A stretch of 64,000 bases of DNA. It comes from JACDEA01 sp963742585 (GTDB lineage: Bacteria > Actinomycetota > Acidimicrobiia > Acidimicrobiales > JACDEA01). The stretch covers positions 186,001-250,000 of the forward strand of contig CAVUMI010000006.1 of the NCBI GenBank assembly GCA_963742585.1, read 5' to 3'. The notes beneath the pieces are model-generated. The model had not been told where the DNA came from, did no database searches, and saw only the letters and a program-made list of their open reading frames with translations. The position numbers were made by a program, and so were the translations under genes. The stretch's first letter is position 1, and every line of letters starts with the position of its first letter. This document shows, one piece after another, positions 1-7,511 of the stretch.

Positions 1-1243
1 GCTGGCGAGCCTGCTCGGTGACGCCAAGCACCGCCGTACGGGTGGTGTTGGAAACCAAGTTGCCGCCGATGGCCGACGTTGCGTGGGCCAGTGACAGCAG
101 GATTCCGCCGTCACGTGCATTCGCGCTGGTCTCGCCGAGGCCCTTGAGGAGGTGGACCGAAATACCGTCCGCCCAGGCGCGGGACTCCTTGCCCTGCGTG
201 GTGGTGCCGCCGGCGCCCAACAGGATCGTCGACTCGAGCGGCGTACCCGCGAGGAGCGTCAGGTTGATGTTCGGGCTGATCGGAACATTGACGCCGAGCA
301 CGCTGAGTGAAGCGACCGCAGCCTTGTAGTCGGCGGTGGACGTGCCGGCGACCCGGTCGTACGTGGCGCTCGTGGTGGAGTCACCGACGATCACCTGCAG
401 GAGGCCGTTCGGGAACAGCGGGAGGGGAAGCACGGTGATCCGCGCCCGACGACCCAGGGCCGCCGAAGTGACCTTGCTGGCGGTGGTGGTGACCGAGGAG
501 GTCGACTCGCCGAGGGTGATGACCACCGGATCGGGCACGACGCCGGCAACCGTGTTCTTCGCCGTGTCGAGGAGGTCTTCTAGGCCCGGCAGCAGGTTGG
601 TCACCGTGCCGAGATTGAGGATTCCGCCGAGCGGCGTCTGCGCGAGGAGGCCGGACGTGGCGCCGGCGTCCTGGGCGGCGATGCCGCCGCCGAGCAGCGA
701 GCCCAGCAGACCCTCGAGCGTGCCGCCGACCGAGCCGAGGAGGCCGCCGAGGATGCCATCGGCCGGAACGCGGATGTCGAGCACCTTGCCGGACGCCGTG
801 GCGACCGGCAGGCCGTTCAGAACGCTCGACGTGCTGTTGCCGCAGGCAATCGAGATCTTGAGCAGTTCAGGCACCGGGACGACAGCGGCGCACTTCTCGC
901 CGCCCGGATCGAGGAGCGAGCCGGCCTTCGGCGCGGAGGTGGATACCTCGCTCCCACTGAGCAGTCGACCGGCACCCAACGCGGTCGCGTTGAGCACGGG
1001 CGTCAGGCCCGACACGAGGTTGCCGGTGATCCGGCTCTCGGCGCGACCCAACGTGATGGGGTCGAGCTTGAGGATCCCCTTGAGAATCTCGAGGTTCAAG
1101 CCCCGCCCGAGCGCCGTACCGACCAGATCCTCAGCGGTGGTCGTGACGTCGGCGGCCTTGGCCGGCGACGGCGTAATGGTGCCGTAGGCACCGGCCATGA
1201 CACAAAGGACCGCGATCGCCGCGACCCGTCGTATACGTCCCAT
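1..1243 (-). CDS. Secreted actinobacterial surface protein, 3' end outside window
   Basis: The minus-strand reading frame is open from an ATG at 1243 to the window edge, giving at least 414 residues without a stop. The first 30 or so residues form a signal peptide: basic MGRIRR, a hydrophobic core, then a small-residue cleavage region around AKAAD. The mature part is rich in Gly, Ser, Thr, Val and Leu, with low-complexity LLGSVGG-like stretches and few charged or aromatic residues. This resembles the 'choice-of-anchor' exported proteins of actinobacteria, but I assign no function. It reads away from the Tad operon start region and follows tadE on the same strand after a 157-base gap, so it could be co-transcribed. 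The long plus-strand frames across it are GC-driven shadows. The family guess is weak; the exported nature is well supported. Confidence 0.6.
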   Translation of the reverse strand, partial: MGRIRRVAAIAVLCVMAGAYGTITPSPAKAADVTTTAEDLVGTALGRGLNLEILKGILKLDPITLGRAESRITGNLVSGLTPVLNATALGAGRLLSGSEVSTSAPKAGSLLDPGGEKCAAVVPVPELLKISIACGNSTSSVLNGLPVATASGKVLDIRVPADGILGGLLGSVGGTLEGLLGSLLGGGIAAQDAGATSGLLAQTPLGGILNLGTVTNLLPGLEDLLDTAKNTVAGVVPDPVVITLGESTSSVTTTASKVTSAALGRRARITVLPLPLFPNGLLQVIVGDSTTSATYDRVAGTSTADYKAAVASLSVLGVNVPISPNINLTLLAGTPLESTILLGAGGTTTQGKESRAWADGISVHLLKGLGETSANARDGGILLSLAHATSAIGGNLVSNTTRTAVLGVTEQARQ

Positions 1244-1400
1244 CAGCAGCCCATCCTCATCTTCCGGCCCCTTGCGGAGCGAGTTCCCCGGTGTAGCGCC
1301 TAGTTGTACAACGCATTGACCGGACAACGGAGATTTCGGTCTCCGACCCCCGGTCTCCTGCTTGAACTTCTCTCTGCGTGAGAAAAAATCGCGCTGAGCG

Positions 1401-1787
1401 TCACGATTCTACCCTCATGACCGCTCCAGATGAAAGTCTTATGTCCGGAACGAGCCTCCCCACCAAGGGCACGTCGGTCGGCGCACGATAGTTGACCGCT
1501 ACCTGAACCTGTCCACCCGGGGGCCCGCGCCGCACCACCCGCACGCCGAGGCGGGGCCCGGACAAGCCGGACCCCGCCTCCGCAGCCCTTCTCGCCGCCC
1601 CCGAGGCTGTGCTCACCGCGGCCTCCCGAACGGCCTCACGGGCGGCGTGGGCCACCAGAATCGCGTCCCGGGCGATGAGGGCGACCTGAACGACTGCCAG
1701 CAGCAACAAAGCCACGAAGGGCAGCACCAGGGCCAGCTCGACGGTGGCCTGGCCACGCACATCGGGCCGGCGCCCAGCCCGGCTCAC
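1401..1787 (-). CDS. TadE-family pseudopilin
   Basis: Encodes 128 residues. It opens with a short basic leader, then RGQATVELALVLPFV, which combines a Gly/Glu(+5)-type prepilin processing site with the hydrophobic segment typical of TadE pseudopilins. A soluble domain of about 85 residues follows. TadE proteins are minor pilins of the tight-adherence (Flp) type IVc pilus, held in the cytoplasmic membrane and processed by a TadV-like peptidase, which is not in this window. The GTG start at 1787 is chosen because it overlaps the TGA of the upstream flp-like gene (GTGA), the coupling used elsewhere in this operon. A longer upstream frame exists but would run deep into the pilin gene. Confidence 0.85.
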   Translation of the reverse strand: MSRAGRRPDVRGQATVELALVLPFVALLLLAVVQVALIARDAILVAHAAREAVREAAVSTASGAARRAAEAGSGLSGPRLGVRVVRRGPPGGQVQVAVNYRAPTDVPLVGRLVPDIRLSSGAVMRVES

Positions 1788-2008
1788 CGCTCGGCGTGGC
1801 CCTTGAGCCGCTCCAATATGGCGTTGAGCAGCTCGCCGATCTTGTTGCTGTGGGTGGCCCAGCTCACGATCAGCAGGGCGACGGCGGCCGCCCCGAGCAG
1901 GACCAGGGCGTATTCGGCGGTGGCCTGGCCACGCTGGTCCCACCGCCGCCGGAGTGGGGCCAACCAGTAGGCGATTGCGGTTTGTACGGAAATGATGACG
2001 TGCAGCAC
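1784..2008 (-). CDS. Flp/DUF4244-type pilin subunit
   Basis: Encodes 74 residues. A leader of about 25 residues with several Arg is followed by RGQATAEYALVLLGAAAVAL, where Gly-Gln then Glu at +5 of the mature chain marks a Flp-type prepilin and the rest is the hydrophobic assembly helix. The short tail is amphipathic. This is the actinobacterial DUF4244 form of the Flp major pilin, expected to be cleaved and polymerised by TadA/TadB/TadC. The start is GTG at 2008, preceded by an AAGGAG ribosome-binding site about 5 nt away. It lies 22 nt after tadC and overlaps tadE by 4 nt, so it belongs to the same operon. Confidence 0.85.
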   Translation of the reverse strand: MLHVIISVQTAIAYWLAPLRRRWDQRGQATAEYALVLLGAAAVALLIVSWATHSNKIGELLNAILERLKGHAER

Positions 2009-2030
2009 GGTGCTCCTTCGATGAAGCGGA

Positions 2031-2819
2031 TCAAAGGGCGAGCGACCGGAGGGCGCTCGCGATGAGGGGCGCCACTGTGAGCAGCGCGAAGGCGGGAAGG
2101 ATGCAGAGAACCAGCGGGAAGAGCAGCTTCACCGAGACGCGGCGGGCGATTTCATCGGCTCGCCGGCGGCGCGAGGCGCGCACCTCCGAGGCCAGCCGCT
2201 CGAGGCCAGCGGCCAAAGGCGCGCCGTAGCGTTCTGACGCCACCAACGCGGCGACGAGGGGGCGCACGCCCTCGCCGGCCCGCGCCGGCAGCGCGTCGAG
2301 GGCGTCGGCCAGTCGATGCCCTTGGTGACTGGCACCCACGACGCGACCTAGTTCGAACGCGAGCTCGCCAGGAGCGCGCTTCGCGACTGCGTCGAGCGCG
2401 AGCGGAACCGTGAGACCGGCACCCACCGCGAGAACGAGCAGGTCGACGACCTCCGGCAACTCGCCCTGGATCTGCATCAGCCGTTGCCGCTGCGCACGAC
2501 GTTGCTCCACGACGGGCAACGACCACATGACCACCGCGGCGCTCACCGCCACGACTGCGCCGAGCGGTAGCCGGATGACGGCGAGTGGCACGACGAACGC
2601 GATCGCGGCCCGACCCATGCGGTGCGCCCTGCCGGCCGCTGACGCGTCGCGGCGGACGACCCGCAGCAACGCAGCGCCAAGCAGGGCTGCCGGGCCGACC
2701 CGCAGTGGGGCCGGTGCACTCGACCCGAGTGCGTGAACGCGGTTGACCCGCGGCCGCGCACGGCCGAGACCGCCGACGACCACCGCGGCCCACGCCAGAC
2801 CGAGGAACACCGCGGTCAC
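2031..2819 (-). CDS. tadC: TadC-like type II secretion F-domain membrane protein
   Basis: About 262 residues from a GTG at 2819 that overlaps the tadB stop (GTGA). N-terminal membrane segments occur at about residues 3-15 and 60-95. A cytoplasmic T2SSF-type helical domain follows, with the familiar PEVVDLLVLAVGAGL and later LVAALVASERYGAPL segments. A C-terminal pair of hydrophobic helices contains LLFPLVLCILPAF. It pairs with TadB as the inner-membrane platform of the Flp pilus. Length is usual for the family. A much longer overlapping frame starts inside tadB but has no similarity there, so the coupled GTG is preferred. Confidence 0.88.
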   Translation of the reverse strand: MTAVFLGLAWAAVVVGGLGRARPRVNRVHALGSSAPAPLRVGPAALLGAALLRVVRRDASAAGRAHRMGRAAIAFVVPLAVIRLPLGAVVAVSAAVVMWSLPVVEQRRAQRQRLMQIQGELPEVVDLLVLAVGAGLTVPLALDAVAKRAPGELAFELGRVVGASHQGHRLADALDALPARAGEGVRPLVAALVASERYGAPLAAGLERLASEVRASRRRRADEIARRVSVKLLFPLVLCILPAFALLTVAPLIASALRSLAL

Positions 2820-3700
2820 GGCGCGATCCTGGTGATCCGGCTCATCCACACCGCGCCAAGGGCATCGAGGCCGAGTCCGGCGGTGAGCAACACCAGACCC
2901 GGCGCGGTGCGGAAGAGGAAGGTCGCCGTGCGGGGATCGGTGGCCGAGGCCAACGCGGAGAACGCAATCGGGGACAGGGCGATCACCCCACCCGAGACGC
3001 GAGCTTGCGTCGACTGCGCCTTCATCTCGGCCGCGGCGGAGAGCCGCTCGCGGATGGTGGCGGCGACACCGTCGACCGCGCGTGCTTGGGCGCCGCCCGT
3101 ATCGGCGCCGAGCGCAAGTGCGGCGACTGCAAGGCGAACACCGGCGACCGGGCAGGCCTCGGCCCACGACTCGAGTGCGACTGTGAGCGGCGCGCCCCGT
3201 TCGACCTGCGTGGCGACAGTTGCCAGATCGTTGCGCAGCGGGGGCGCGACAGCAGTCGCAGCTTCGCCGACCGCTTGGCGCAGCGAGCTGCCGGTTCGCA
3301 GTGCGCGAGCGACGGCTTCGAGTGCAGCCGGGAGTGCCGCCTCGATCGAGGCAGAACGGCGTCCGGCGCAAGAGCGCAGGAGCAACAGCGGGAACACGAC
3401 CGCGACCAGCGCGACGGCGATCGCCAGACCCGGTCCGGCGACGAGCAGCGCGCTCAGTGGTCCGACCGCGGCGGCGAGGAGCCACGCGGTGTAGACGACG
3501 CGGCCGTCGGCGGTAACGGCCGCGTCGTCGAGGCGGGCGCTGAGCCATTGCGGAGGCGCCGGCAACCGCTCGGCGGAGAGCGCGGCGTTCGGGCGCGCCA
3601 GGCGATCGACGGCGCGCCGGCGTCGACCGGCTTGGCGCGCTCGCGTTGTGGCGAGCAAAACGACTACGGCGAGAGCGCCGGCGAGGAGCGCGCCCGTCAT
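2816..3700 (-). CDS. tadB: TadB-like type II secretion F-domain membrane protein
   Basis: About 294 residues. The ATG at 3700 overlaps the TGA of tadA (ATGA), which decides it over an ATG 23 codons upstream. It has an N-terminal membrane segment, a linker rich in Arg, two hydrophobic helices at about residues 70-105, a T2SSF cytoplasmic domain (AALEAVARALRTGSSL, then later ALALGADTGG), and a C-terminal helix. It is one half of the TadB/TadC inner-membrane platform that couples TadA ATP hydrolysis to pilin assembly. Position between tadA and tadC matches other actinobacterial Tad loci. Confidence 0.88.
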   Translation of the reverse strand: MTGALLAGALAVVVLLATTRARQAGRRRRAVDRLARPNAALSAERLPAPPQWLSARLDDAAVTADGRVVYTAWLLAAAVGPLSALLVAGPGLAIAVALVAVVFPLLLLRSCAGRRSASIEAALPAALEAVARALRTGSSLRQAVGEAATAVAPPLRNDLATVATQVERGAPLTVALESWAEACPVAGVRLAVAALALGADTGGAQARAVDGVAATIRERLSAAAEMKAQSTQARVSGGVIALSPIAFSALASATDPRTATFLFRTAPGLVLLTAGLGLDALGAVWMSRITRIAP

Positions 3701-4818
3701 CGTGGCGGCCGCAACGGTGCCGCGACGAGCGCCGAGCCTGATGCCAACGGCCGTGTTCGTTTGTCGCATTGGGCAGCCGCGCCGACCGGCAGAACCTCGG
3801 CCACCTCAGTAACGCGTCGCCCGTCGCGAGTGCGGCTCACCATCACCAAGAGATCCAGCGCCGACGCGAGTTGCTCACGGACCGCGGCGAGCGGAAGGGC
3901 GACGTCGCCCATCAGGACCATCGTTTCGAGACGGCGAAGCGCGTCGTCCGGCCCGTTGGCGTGACAGGTGGAGAGTGAACCCTCGTGACCGGTATTCATC
4001 GCCTGCAACATGTCGAGCGCCTCGGGGCCGCGACATTCGCCCACGACGATGCGATCCGGTCGCATACGAAGTGCGTTGCGGACGAGGTCGCGGATGCGAA
4101 CCTCGCCCACACCCTCGGCGTTCGCGGGGCGCGCCTCGAGGCGCACAACGTGTTCCTGGGCCAAGCGCAACTCCGCCGCGTCCTCGACTGTGACGATGCG
4201 TTCGCCAGGTGGGATCTCGCCGGCAAGGGCGTTGAGCAACGTGGTCTTCCCCGATCCGGTGCCGCCGCACACGACGATGTTCCGCCGATCGACCACGGCC
4301 TGTCGCAGGAGGGCGACCACGTCGGTGGAGCAGAACCGTGCGAGCGGAATCGTCTCCGCGCCGAACCGCCGGATGGTGAGGCACGGGCCGTCGACGGCCA
4401 GCGGCGGTACGACGGCATTGACGCGCGATCCGTCGGGCAGGCGCGCGTCGACAAGCGGTGAGGCACGATCGACGCGCAGCCCCAACGGCCCGACGACCTT
4501 TTCGATGAGGTGGAGCACAGCGGGTGATTCGAGGACAACCGGAGTGCGCTCGAGGCGGCCGAGCCGCTCGACCCAGACGGTCCCGCCTCCGTTGACCATC
4601 ACGTCGGTGACGCCGGGATCGGCCAGCAGCGGATCCAGCGGGCCGAGGCCGACGAGGTCGGCCAACAGTTCGTGCACCACGCGCTGCCGAGCGACCTCAG
4701 GCAACAGCGGGCCCTCCTCGGCGACGACCGAATCGACCGCCGCGGCATCGACCCCGGCTCCGGGGGCCAGCTCCTGCAGCAGCCGGTGATGCGCGCGCGC
4801 CTTGACCGAACCGGTCAT
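3697..4818 (-). CDS. tadA: TadA/CpaF-type pilus assembly ATPase
   Basis: About 373 residues, a secretion ATPase of the TadA/CpaF branch that drives Flp pilus assembly from the cytoplasmic face. Visible motifs are the N-terminal 'DVMVNGGGTVWVER' region (residues about 75-90), Walker A GGTGSGKTT near residue 185, an Asp box, Walker B region RPDRIVVGECRGPEALDML, and the His box GHEGSLSTCHAN. The ATG at 4818 overlaps the TGA of the ssd gene (ATGA), while a longer in-frame start would overlap ssd by over 200 nt with no similarity. The stop overlaps tadB. Confidence 0.93.
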   Translation of the reverse strand: MTGSVKARAHHRLLQELAPGAGVDAAAVDSVVAEEGPLLPEVARQRVVHELLADLVGLGPLDPLLADPGVTDVMVNGGGTVWVERLGRLERTPVVLESPAVLHLIEKVVGPLGLRVDRASPLVDARLPDGSRVNAVVPPLAVDGPCLTIRRFGAETIPLARFCSTDVVALLRQAVVDRRNIVVCGGTGSGKTTLLNALAGEIPPGERIVTVEDAAELRLAQEHVVRLEARPANAEGVGEVRIRDLVRNALRMRPDRIVVGECRGPEALDMLQAMNTGHEGSLSTCHANGPDDALRRLETMVLMGDVALPLAAVREQLASALDLLVMVSRTRDGRRVTEVAEVLPVGAAAQCDKRTRPLASGSALVAAPLRPPR

Positions 4819-5489
4819 GCCGCGCCTCGGAGGGCGCGGTCGAGCGGTCGAGGAAGGCGTGACGCGAGCAGGCCGGCGTCCACCGCCCGGGCGATGACCG
4901 GGTCGCACGGAACAGCGATCACGGGGACGCCGAGCACGTCTTCGACATCCTCCGGCGCCAGCGTTCGCTGCTCCTCGACGATCAGCACCACCGCCGACGG
5001 CCGAATCGGCGCGGCCAGGGCGCGCCGCAGCGCGAGGTAACACGGGCGCACGATCATCAAGGAACGCGACGCCGACGCGGCGATGGCAAGTGCGGCGTCG
5101 TCCGCGATCGAACCGCAGTCGATCACCGAGGTGGTGTGATGCATTGCGCGGAGCGCGTCGGCCAGGCGCTCGCCGTCGGCGACGGTCGCGCGGTATGGAC
5201 CGATGTCGGCACCGCCGGTAGCGAGGAGCCGTAGCCCTGGCGCGGCATCCACCGCGAGGCGGTCGAGCGCGTCGCCGGCAACGTCGGCGCCGGCCGACAG
5301 CCAGTCGAGGAGGCCGGGCCCGGCCGGCTCCGGTCGACCGAGGACGGCGGGAACGTCGCCGGCCAGGTCGGCCAATAGGACCGGCGGTTCACCTGCGGCG
5401 GCCGCGGTGCGGGCGAGACGGAGCGCGAGACCGGCGGCGACGACAGTGGTGCCGCTACCGCCCTTGACGGACCAGCAGGCAATAACCAT
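4815..5489 (-). CDS. ssd: Ssd/CpaE-like MinD-family ATPase of the Tad locus
   Basis: About 224 residues. It begins MVIACWSVKGGSGTTVVAAG, a deviant Walker A (KGGSGTT) of the ParA/MinD superfamily. A region with LLADLAGDVPAVLG follows, then VIDCGSIADDAALAIA. In actinobacterial Tad loci this first gene is called ssd (septum site-determining-like) or CpaE-like, and probably positions the secretion machine. A clear GGGAGGG ribosome-binding site lies just upstream of the ATG at 5489, which decides the start over an in-frame start 85 codons upstream. It is the first gene of the minus-strand Tad operon. Confidence 0.85.
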   Translation of the reverse strand: MVIACWSVKGGSGTTVVAAGLALRLARTAAAAGEPPVLLADLAGDVPAVLGRPEPAGPGLLDWLSAGADVAGDALDRLAVDAAPGLRLLATGGADIGPYRATVADGERLADALRAMHHTTSVIDCGSIADDAALAIAASASRSLMIVRPCYLALRRALAAPIRPSAVVLIVEEQRTLAPEDVEDVLGVPVIAVPCDPVIARAVDAGLLASRLPRPLDRALRGAA

Positions 5490-5603
5490 TGAGCCCTCCC
5501 AACTGCAGGAACGAACTGCGGGGAAGGCGCGAACCGAATGGTAGGACCGAGGTGCGCGCCAGACAACGGTTTCCTGCACGGTCGCCAAGGGAATGTGCGG
5601 GGT

Positions 5604-5801
5604 GTGCTTCTCCTCGCTCTCCCGGCAACCTTGCTGGCGCTCGCCGGCCTCCTCGCCTTCTCGGCGTGGGTTGAAGAGCGCCTGATTTCCCCGCAGGCGC
5701 TGATCCTGAGCACGGTGCGAGATCGGCGAAGCCGGCCCGAGCACGCCGAGGCGCTGGTCGCCCGTGAGGTCGAGCTGATTCTGAGCCGTACGGGCCGATA
5801 G
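5604..5801 (+). CDS. Small membrane protein between ssd and the HAD phosphatase
   Basis: A 65-residue protein divergent from ssd. Residues 1-20 form one hydrophobic helix (LLLALPATLLALAGLLAFSA). The remainder is a charged helical tail ending in EVELILSRTGR. I do not recognise a family. GTG at 5604 is chosen because an AAGGGA stands about 11 nt upstream; a GTG at 5595 is possible but too close to that site. It ends 28 nt before the HAD gene on the same strand. It is real-looking because of the clean hydrophobic/charged layout, but it is short and unverified. Confidence 0.5.
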   Translation: MLLLALPATLLALAGLLAFSAWVEERLISPQALILSTVRDRRSRPEHAEALVAREVELILSRTGR

Positions 5802-5817
5802 CCCTTCCGCCCATACC

Positions 5818-5823
5818 TACAGT
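5818..5823 (+). promoter_or_regulatory. TANNNT -10 element of the HAD gene (leaderless type)
   Basis: TACAGT ends 6 nt before the GTG at 5830, and there is no ribosome-binding site. This is the spacing expected if transcription starts at the start codon. Confidence 0.45.
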
Positions 5824-5829
5824 GGCGGT

Positions 5830-6666
5830 GTGGAGGCTGCGTTCTTTGACCTCGACAAGACGGTCATCGCCAAGGCGTCGATGGTCGCCTTCGGTCGATC
5901 GTTCCTGCGCGAGGGCCTCGTGTCGCGTCGCATGGTGCTGCGCGCGCTCTACGGGCAACTCGTCTACATGCACCTCGGCGCCAGCGAGGAGAAGCTCGCT
6001 CGCGTTCGGGAGTCGGCGTTGGAGCTCACCAAAGGATGGGACCAGGCGCGGGTGAAGGAGATCGTGCGCGACGCGCTCGAGAACGTGATCGACCCGATCA
6101 TCTACCGCGAGGCCGCGGATCTCATTGAGGAACACAAGGCGGCGGGGCGCGAGGTCTACCTGGTGTCGGCGTCACCTGAGGAGATCGTGAGCCCGCTCGC
6201 CGCGTACCTCCAAGTGGACGGCGCGATCGCCAGCCGCGCCAAGATCGACGACGAGGGTCGTTATTCGGGCGAGATGGACCGCTACGCGTATGGGCCCTTC
6301 AAAGCAGAGGCCATGCGCGAGTTGGCCGCCGCGCGCGGCATCGACCTGTCGGCCTCCTACGCGTATTCGGACTCCTATACCGACGCCCCGATGCTCGAGG
6401 TCGTCGGTCATCCATACGCGGTGAACCCGGACCGGGTGCTGGCCAAGCTGGCCAAGGAGCGCGACTGGGAGGTGTTGTCGTTCAGCCACCCGGTGCGACT
6501 GCGGGATCGGCTTCCGCTGCCGCCCGCGAAGCCGACCGCCGCGGTGGGTGGAACCGTGACGGCGGCCGGCGTCGGAGCGTGGCTCTGGTTGCGGGCCCGG
6601 CGGAAGGCGTTGCCACCGCCGACGCGCTGGGCCCGCGTCGCCTCGAGGCTCAGCAGGCGATCATGA
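5830..6666 (+). CDS. HAD-IB family phosphatase with C-terminal membrane segment
   Basis: 278 residues. Motif I AFFDLDKTV (nucleophile Asp about residue 7) starts the protein. Motif II is VYLVSASPEEI, and motif III/IV includes FKAEAMRELA and AYSDSYTDAPML. This is the SerB-like HAD subclass IB fold, presumed to hydrolyse a phosphate monoester; the substrate is unknown. A C-terminal extension carries a Gly/Ala/Val hydrophobic stretch and a basic tail (about residues 233-278), suggesting membrane attachment. A HAD-IB gene beside ssd/tadA is a recurrent actinobacterial arrangement. The 3' end overlaps the convergent collagen-like gene by 17 nt. Confidence 0.88.
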   Translation: MEAAFFDLDKTVIAKASMVAFGRSFLREGLVSRRMVLRALYGQLVYMHLGASEEKLARVRESALELTKGWDQARVKEIVRDALENVIDPIIYREAADLIEEHKAAGREVYLVSASPEEIVSPLAAYLQVDGAIASRAKIDDEGRYSGEMDRYAYGPFKAEAMRELAAARGIDLSASYAYSDSYTDAPMLEVVGHPYAVNPDRVLAKLAKERDWEVLSFSHPVRLRDRLPLPPAKPTAAVGGTVTAAGVGAWLWLRARRKALPPPTRWARVASRLSRRS

Positions 6667-7186
6667 TCGAGAATCCGCCGTCTTTGAGCGCGTCGGTTCT
6701 CGGATCTTTGCCCGTGATCTGCAGTAGGTCCGTGGCGATCGAGGCCGCTGACCACATGGTGAAGCCAATGTTCGACGTCAGGACAGCCGCGCAGTTCCGA
6801 AGGTTGGGTCCGATGACCTTCACTTCGTAAGACCCAACACCCAGGCGGTGAACATAGGCAACCTGGGACGACGCTGCGATAGAGCCGTCTGCGTCCACCT
6901 TTGCCCAAATGCCCATCCCGTTCGCGCCCTGCGGTCCTTGCGGGCCTTGAGCTCCTTGCGGTCCTTGCGGGCCCTGCAGACCTTGCGCGCCTTACGGCCC
7001 CTCGGGGCCTGGCGAGCCGGGCGTGGGCGGGCACTTGGCCAGCACGCCGGTGACCCGATTCTGATCCGAACAGATGACCTGCGCGTCCGCCGGTCGGTCG
7101 AGCGTGAATACGCCCGCGGCCAGTGCGAGCACCAGGACGCTCGCGATGAGACGCGCAGCTGACGACAAACCTCGGAATACCTTCAC
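6650..7186 (-). pseudogene. Collagen-like exported protein gene interrupted by one TAA
   Basis: Start ATG at 7186. Residues 1-36 are a signal peptide ending DRPADAQ. A short region with two Cys follows (ICSDQNRVTGVLAKC), then GSPGPEGP and a TAA at 6992-6994. The same frame continues directly as Gly-X-Y triplets (GAQ GLQ GPQ GPQ GAQ GPQ GPQ GAN) and then about 85 residues that look like a folded C-terminal domain ending at 6650. The stop falls exactly where a Y-position Gln is expected, and CAA to TAA is one transition. So this is one gene of 178 codons with a nonsense codon, either a recent mutation or a read error. No frame change is involved. Confidence 0.7.
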
Positions 7187-7260
7187 AAGTCCCTTTTCGA
7201 CCGGGCCGAGGTGGCCGGGTGGAAGGGACTATGCGGGTACGCCCTTACAAATCGCTGAAC

Positions 7261-7344
7261 TCAGCCGGGGTTGCCGGCTTGCAGGCGCTTGGCCGCGACA
7301 GCGGCGAGGGCAACGACGATGACGAGGAGCAGAAGCTTCTTCAC
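7261..7344 (-). CDS. Possible 27-residue DLW-39-like membrane peptide
   Basis: GTG at 7344 opens a 27-residue frame, VKKLLLLVIVVALAAVAAKR plus a short polar tail. It consists of a Lys-Lys start, one hydrophobic helix and a Lys-Arg stop-transfer. This resembles the tiny actinobacterial DLW-39 family in layout, although the DLW motif itself is missing. It runs opposite to tRNA-Sec, ending 26 nt from it. Too short to be certain; a longer in-frame start would require translating through the tRNA gene and is rejected. Confidence 0.35.
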   Translation of the reverse strand: MKKLLLLVIVVALAAVAAKRLQAGNPG

Positions 7345-7370
7345 GGGCCGCACGCTATAGCGTTCGGCTC

Positions 7371-7463
7371 GGAGGTGTTCGAGTACCTGGTGGGCTCCGC
7401 CGCCTTCAAAGCGGCTGTCGGCAGCGATCCTGTCGAGGCGGGTTCGATTCCCGTCCACCTCCG
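7371..7463 (+). tRNA. selC: tRNA-Sec (anticodon TCA)
   Basis: A 93-nt tRNA with the long selenocysteine layout. The acceptor arm GGAGGTGT pairs with CCACCTCC (7 pairs plus one T-C mismatch). The anticodon stem GCCGC/GCGGC encloses loop CTTCAAA, giving anticodon TCA. There is a long variable arm, and the T arm GCGGG-TTCGATT-CCCGT is next to the discriminator G at 7463. CCA is not encoded. With selA and selB at 45.7-48.6 kb it shows that the genome can insert selenocysteine at UGA. The serine-charged tRNA is converted by SelA and delivered by SelB. Confidence 0.9.
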
Positions 7464-7511
7464 CTAGATAGCGAGCCAGAGGCGCAGCCGGCAGGCGAGC
7501 GTGGGAGATAC

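Noticed and set aside
336..1187. Long plus-strand open frame opposite the first gene
   Set aside because: The minus strand has a signal peptide and an open frame across it; the plus frame is Arg/Pro/Ser-rich with no pattern and is a GC-driven shadow.
1328..1345. Hairpin CGGAGA-TTTCGG-TCTCCG between the first gene and tadE
   Set aside because: A 6-bp stem without a T-run in either direction is too weak to call a terminator.
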